Assembly (NCBI GenBank): GCA_003696465.1
Contig: RFHG01000359.1
Span: 1-8,345, forward strand
DNA: 8,345 bases
From: Gammaproteobacteria bacterium
GTDB taxonomy: Bacteria; Pseudomonadota; Gammaproteobacteria; J044
Reading direction: 5' to 3'
Both the position numbers and the translations under genes were made by a program. The notes below the pieces were generated by a model, which was not told the DNA's origin, ran no database searches, and was given only the letters and a program-made list of their open reading frames with translations. Positions 6,199 to 8,345 of this stretch are shown here, piece after piece (within the stretch, counting starts at the first letter, position 1; every line of letters begins with the position of its first letter).

Positions 6199-6227
6199 GT
6201 GATACATGAATTATCAGTTCGTATAAT
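6199..6227 (+). promoter_or_regulatory. candidate promoter of the LysR gene in the divergent intergenic region
   Basis: The 104 bases between doxX and the LysR gene are strikingly AT-rich against the surrounding GC-rich DNA. On the + strand a perfect -10 TATAAT (6222-6227) lies 17 bases behind a partial -35 GTGATA (6199-6204, four of six bases matching). Transcription would start near 6234, about 42 bases before the LysR start codon. For doxX only a weaker -10, GATAAT on the minus strand (6215-6210), is visible, so the two promoters would overlap. Confidence 0.5.
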
Positions 6228-6260
6228 TAAAATTAAAAACGGAAAAATTCTGGAAAACTG

Positions 6261-6275
6261 TTCTAAAATATAGAA
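6261..6275. promoter_or_regulatory. palindrome directly before the LysR start, possible operator
   Basis: TTCTA and TAGAA flank five bases and end directly at ATG 6276. The layout fits the T-N11-A core of LysR-type binding sites. It also takes the place where a ribosome binding site would sit; no such site is visible. Autoregulation by the encoded LysR protein is inferred, not shown. Confidence 0.4.
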
Positions 6276-7178
6276 ATGAATCTGCCGCGTACCCAGCTGG
6301 AGCACTGGGCGGTGGTGGCTGCCATTGTCGATGCCGGCAGTCATGCGGCCGCTGCCGAGCGTCTGCACCGCAGCCAGTCCACGCTGAGCTATGCCGTCGA
6401 CCGGCTGGAGGAGCGGCTCGGTCTGCGGCTGTTCGAGCGTGTTGGCCGGCGCGCGCGGCTCACCGAGGATGGCGCCCTGCTGCTGCAGCGGGTACGGCCG
6501 CTCCTGCAGGAGCTGGTACGTGTCGAGCGGCTGGCTGAGCAGATGCGCTCCGGCTGGGAGGCCGAGTTGCGGGTCGTGGTCGATGCGGCCTACCCCACGC
6601 ACTGGCTGATGGCCGTGCTGGAGCGCTTTGCCGAGCATCATTCGGTGCCACGGATCCAGCTCGAACAGGTAGTACTGGCGGCCGAGGACATGGCTTCTCT
6701 CGAGGAGGCCGATCTGGTGATCTGCAGCAGCCTGCCGACCCGCCATCTGGCACGGCCACTGTTCCAGATAACCTTCCTGGCGGTTGCGGCGCCCGAACAT
6801 GCCCTGGTGAGGATGGGAAAGACGCTGGACGAGACCGTGCTGGCCCGTTATCCGCAGGTGGTTACCGCGACCATGGGCGATGCTGCCCGGGAGGCGGGTT
6901 TTCTGTCGCCCGGCCCGCGCTGGCGGGTGTCGAGCCTGACCGCAGCCAGGGCGGCGGTGTGTCAGGGGCTGGGGTATGCCTGGTTGCCGGAGGCCGAGAT
7001 CGAGCAGGAACTGGCCTCGGGTGCGCTGGTGCCGCTGCCGCTGGAGCGGGGCGGGCGCTATCATGCCGATCTCCAGCTGCTGTTGCCGGGCGGCCCGGAT
7101 TGCGGCCCGGCCCTGTCGGCCCTGGTGGGCCTGTTCGAGGCGCAGGCCCGGCGCATTCGCGAGTGCGGCCGCCCCTGA
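6276..7178 (+). CDS. LysR family transcriptional regulator
   Basis: The 300-residue protein has the standard LysR size. Residues about 6-65 form the winged helix-turn-helix: AAIVDAGSHAAAAERLHRSQ, then STLSYAVDRLEERLGLRLFE and the wing RARLTEDG. A linker helix rich in leucine and arginine follows (about 66-90). The remainder is the periplasmic-binding-protein-like effector domain (about residues 97-290), with ADLVICSS in the first subdomain and the return segment near GLGYAWLPEAEIEQELASG. It would bind DNA as a tetramer and sense a small ligand that cannot be read from sequence. The divergent doxX gene is its most probable target, by the usual LysR arrangement. ATG 6276 gives a normal N-terminus, but no ribosome binding site is seen; a palindrome stands there instead. 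The desaturase gene lies 106 bases downstream on the same strand and is probably a separate unit. Confidence 0.93.
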   Translation: MNLPRTQLEHWAVVAAIVDAGSHAAAAERLHRSQSTLSYAVDRLEERLGLRLFERVGRRARLTEDGALLLQRVRPLLQELVRVERLAEQMRSGWEAELRVVVDAAYPTHWLMAVLERFAEHHSVPRIQLEQVVLAAEDMASLEEADLVICSSLPTRHLARPLFQITFLAVAAPEHALVRMGKTLDETVLARYPQVVTATMGDAAREAGFLSPGPRWRVSSLTAARAAVCQGLGYAWLPEAEIEQELASGALVPLPLERGGRYHADLQLLLPGGPDCGPALSALVGLFEAQARRIRECGRP

Positions 7179-7187
7179 ACCCGGACC

Positions 7188-7212
7188 TTTGTCCATGTCG
7201 CCGATGGACAGG
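7188..7212. other. inverted repeat between the LysR and desaturase genes
   Basis: TGTCCAT (7190-7196) and ATGGACA (7204-7210) form a perfect 7-bp stem with a 7-base loop, extendable by two T-G pairs. It begins 9 bases after the LysR stop and ends about 72 bases before the desaturase start. It lacks a following T-run, so it may be a weak terminator of the LysR gene or an operator for the desaturase. Confidence 0.4.
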
Positions 7213-7284
7213 ATGTGCTAGGGTACATTCAGGACACCCGCGGTCCTCCCTCATTTTTTGCAGTTTCGGAGTTTCATCATCCCC

Positions 7285-8345
7285 ATGTGGTATCAAGGTC
7301 TTCTCGATCTGTCCTGGTGGCAGATCACCCTCGTCGTGCTCGTGCTCACGCACATCACCATTGTCAGCGTCACTGTTTACCTGCATCGACATTCCGCCCA
7401 CAGGGCGCTCGATCTGCACCCGGCCCTGGCGCATTTCTTCCGTTTCTGGCTCTGGCTCACCACCGGCATGCTCACCCGCGAATGGACGGCCATTCATCGC
7501 AAGCATCATGCCCATTGCGAGACCGAACAGGACCCGCACAGCCCGGTGGTCATGGGCCTGTCGACCGTGCTGTTGCGCGGGGCCGAGCTGTATCAGGCCG
7601 GCAAGACGCCGGAAACGCTGGAGAAATACGGCAAGGGCACACCCGATGACTGGGTGGAGCGAAATGTCTACAGCCGCTTCCCGATCCTGGGCGTGAGTCT
7701 CATGCTGGTGATCGACCTGTTGCTGTTCGGGGCCATTGGCCTGACCGTCTGGGCAGTGCAGATGCTGTGGATTCCCTTCCTCGCGGCTGGTGTCATCAAT
7801 GGGCTGGGGCACTGGTTCGGCTACCGCAACTTCGAGTGCAGTGATGCGGCAACCAACATCGTTCCCTGGGGGATACTCATTGGTGGCGAGGAGCTGCACA
7901 ACAACCATCACAGCTTTCCTTCCTCGGCCAAGCTCTCGGTTCGCCCCTGGGAGTTCGATCTGGGCTGGGCCTGGATCCGGCTGTTCAGTGCCCTGGGGCT
8001 TGCCAGGGTCAAGCGCCTGCCGCCGGAAATGCATGTCAGTTCCGAGCCGCGCGAGATCGATACCGCGACCATCCGTGCCTTGGTGAGCAACCGGCTGCAG
8101 GTGATGGCGCGCTACCGTGACGAGGTGATTGCCCCGGCCGTGCGCGAGTTGCAGGCCGAGGCCGACCGCCGGCAGCGGCGTCTGCTCGGGCGTGCACGCA
8201 GCCTGCTGCTGCGTGACGAGCGGCTGCTCGATGCCCGCGGGCAGGCCCAGCGGGCTGCCCTGCTGGAACAGCCGGTACTGCAGCGGCTGCATGAGGAGTG
8301 GCTGCACCTGCAGGCCGTATGGCAGCGCCGGGCCAAGGACAACGA
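7285..8345 (+). CDS. membrane fatty acid (acyl-CoA type) desaturase, 3' end outside window
   Basis: ATG 7285 opens a frame that has no stop before the window edge (353 codons visible). The three histidine boxes of diiron membrane desaturases are all present: HRHSAH (34-39), HRKHHAH (71-77) with ETEQDPHSP behind it, and EELHNNHHSFP (202-212); His176 in GHWFGYRNF is the usual extra ligand. Hydrophobic segments at about 11-33, 50-62, 133-153 and 157-175 anchor it in the inner membrane. It would introduce a double bond, probably delta-9, into acyl chains using oxygen and an electron donor, adjusting membrane fluidity. After the catalytic core (about residue 250), a charged helical tail rich in Arg, Leu and Glu (260-353) has coiled-coil character and continues past the edge. 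A GGAG lies 14 bases before the ATG. The chain-length and donor preference cannot be read here. Confidence in the family is high. Confidence 0.92.
   Translation, partial: MWYQGLLDLSWWQITLVVLVLTHITIVSVTVYLHRHSAHRALDLHPALAHFFRFWLWLTTGMLTREWTAIHRKHHAHCETEQDPHSPVVMGLSTVLLRGAELYQAGKTPETLEKYGKGTPDDWVERNVYSRFPILGVSLMLVIDLLLFGAIGLTVWAVQMLWIPFLAAGVINGLGHWFGYRNFECSDAATNIVPWGILIGGEELHNNHHSFPSSAKLSVRPWEFDLGWAWIRLFSALGLARVKRLPPEMHVSSEPREIDTATIRALVSNRLQVMARYRDEVIAPAVRELQAEADRRQRRLLGRARSLLLRDERLLDARGQAQRAALLEQPVLQRLHEEWLHLQAVWQRRAKDN

Noticed and set aside
6168..7196. Minus-strand open frame of 342 codons opposite the LysR gene
   Set aside because: It is antisense to a clear LysR protein, rich in Q, H and G, with no domain pattern.
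6862..8307. Long minus-strand open frame of 481 codons
   Set aside because: It lies opposite the LysR and desaturase genes, both supported by family motifs, and its translation is low-complexity (Q, H, P, R-rich). It is a GC-bias shadow.

Overview
The window is high-GC DNA, most likely from a gammaproteobacterium; a betaproteobacterium cannot be excluded. This rests on gene content and codon use only, not on any marker gene. It falls into an accessory type VI secretion (T6SS) effector region on the left (1-3741) and an ordinary chromosomal stretch on the right (3951-8345), separated by about 200 bases without a gene.

Left region, all on the + strand. The window opens inside a vgrG gene whose C-terminus is an effector ('evolved' VgrG). 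The beta-rich spike end is followed by a small transthyretin-like domain, a pre-toxin membrane segment, a long helical stretch and a C-terminal toxin domain of about 110 residues. Its motifs suggest an ADP-ribosyltransferase or NAD-glycohydrolase fold, but the family is not firmly identified. A 179-residue putative immunity gene follows with an ATGA stop/start overlap. The toxin end plus immunity gene is then repeated in tandem as a second, diverged copy. That copy has no VgrG part, no start for its toxin piece, and an apparent one-base deletion in both its toxin and its immunity reading frame. It looks like a displaced ('orphan') toxin-immunity cassette that is decaying, or a donor for recombination.

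Right region. A sixA-type histidine phosphatase (-) and a 75-codon Trp-rich unknown protein (+) diverge from overlapping start codons. The small gene converges on, and overlaps the end of, a 266-residue predicted outer-membrane beta-barrel protein (-). Upstream of that protein, on the same strand, lie a 77-residue protein with two CDGSH iron-sulfur motifs and a four-helix DoxX-family membrane protein. DoxX is transcribed divergently from a LysR-family regulator across a 104-base AT-rich promoter region. The last gene is a membrane fatty acid desaturase with all three histidine boxes; it runs off the right edge.

The toxin and immunity genes form one functional unit: VgrG-delivered toxin plus self-protection. 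The LysR/DoxX pair is a plausible regulator-target pair. The other genes show no clear shared pathway. No tRNA, rRNA, CRISPR array or intact insertion sequence was seen.
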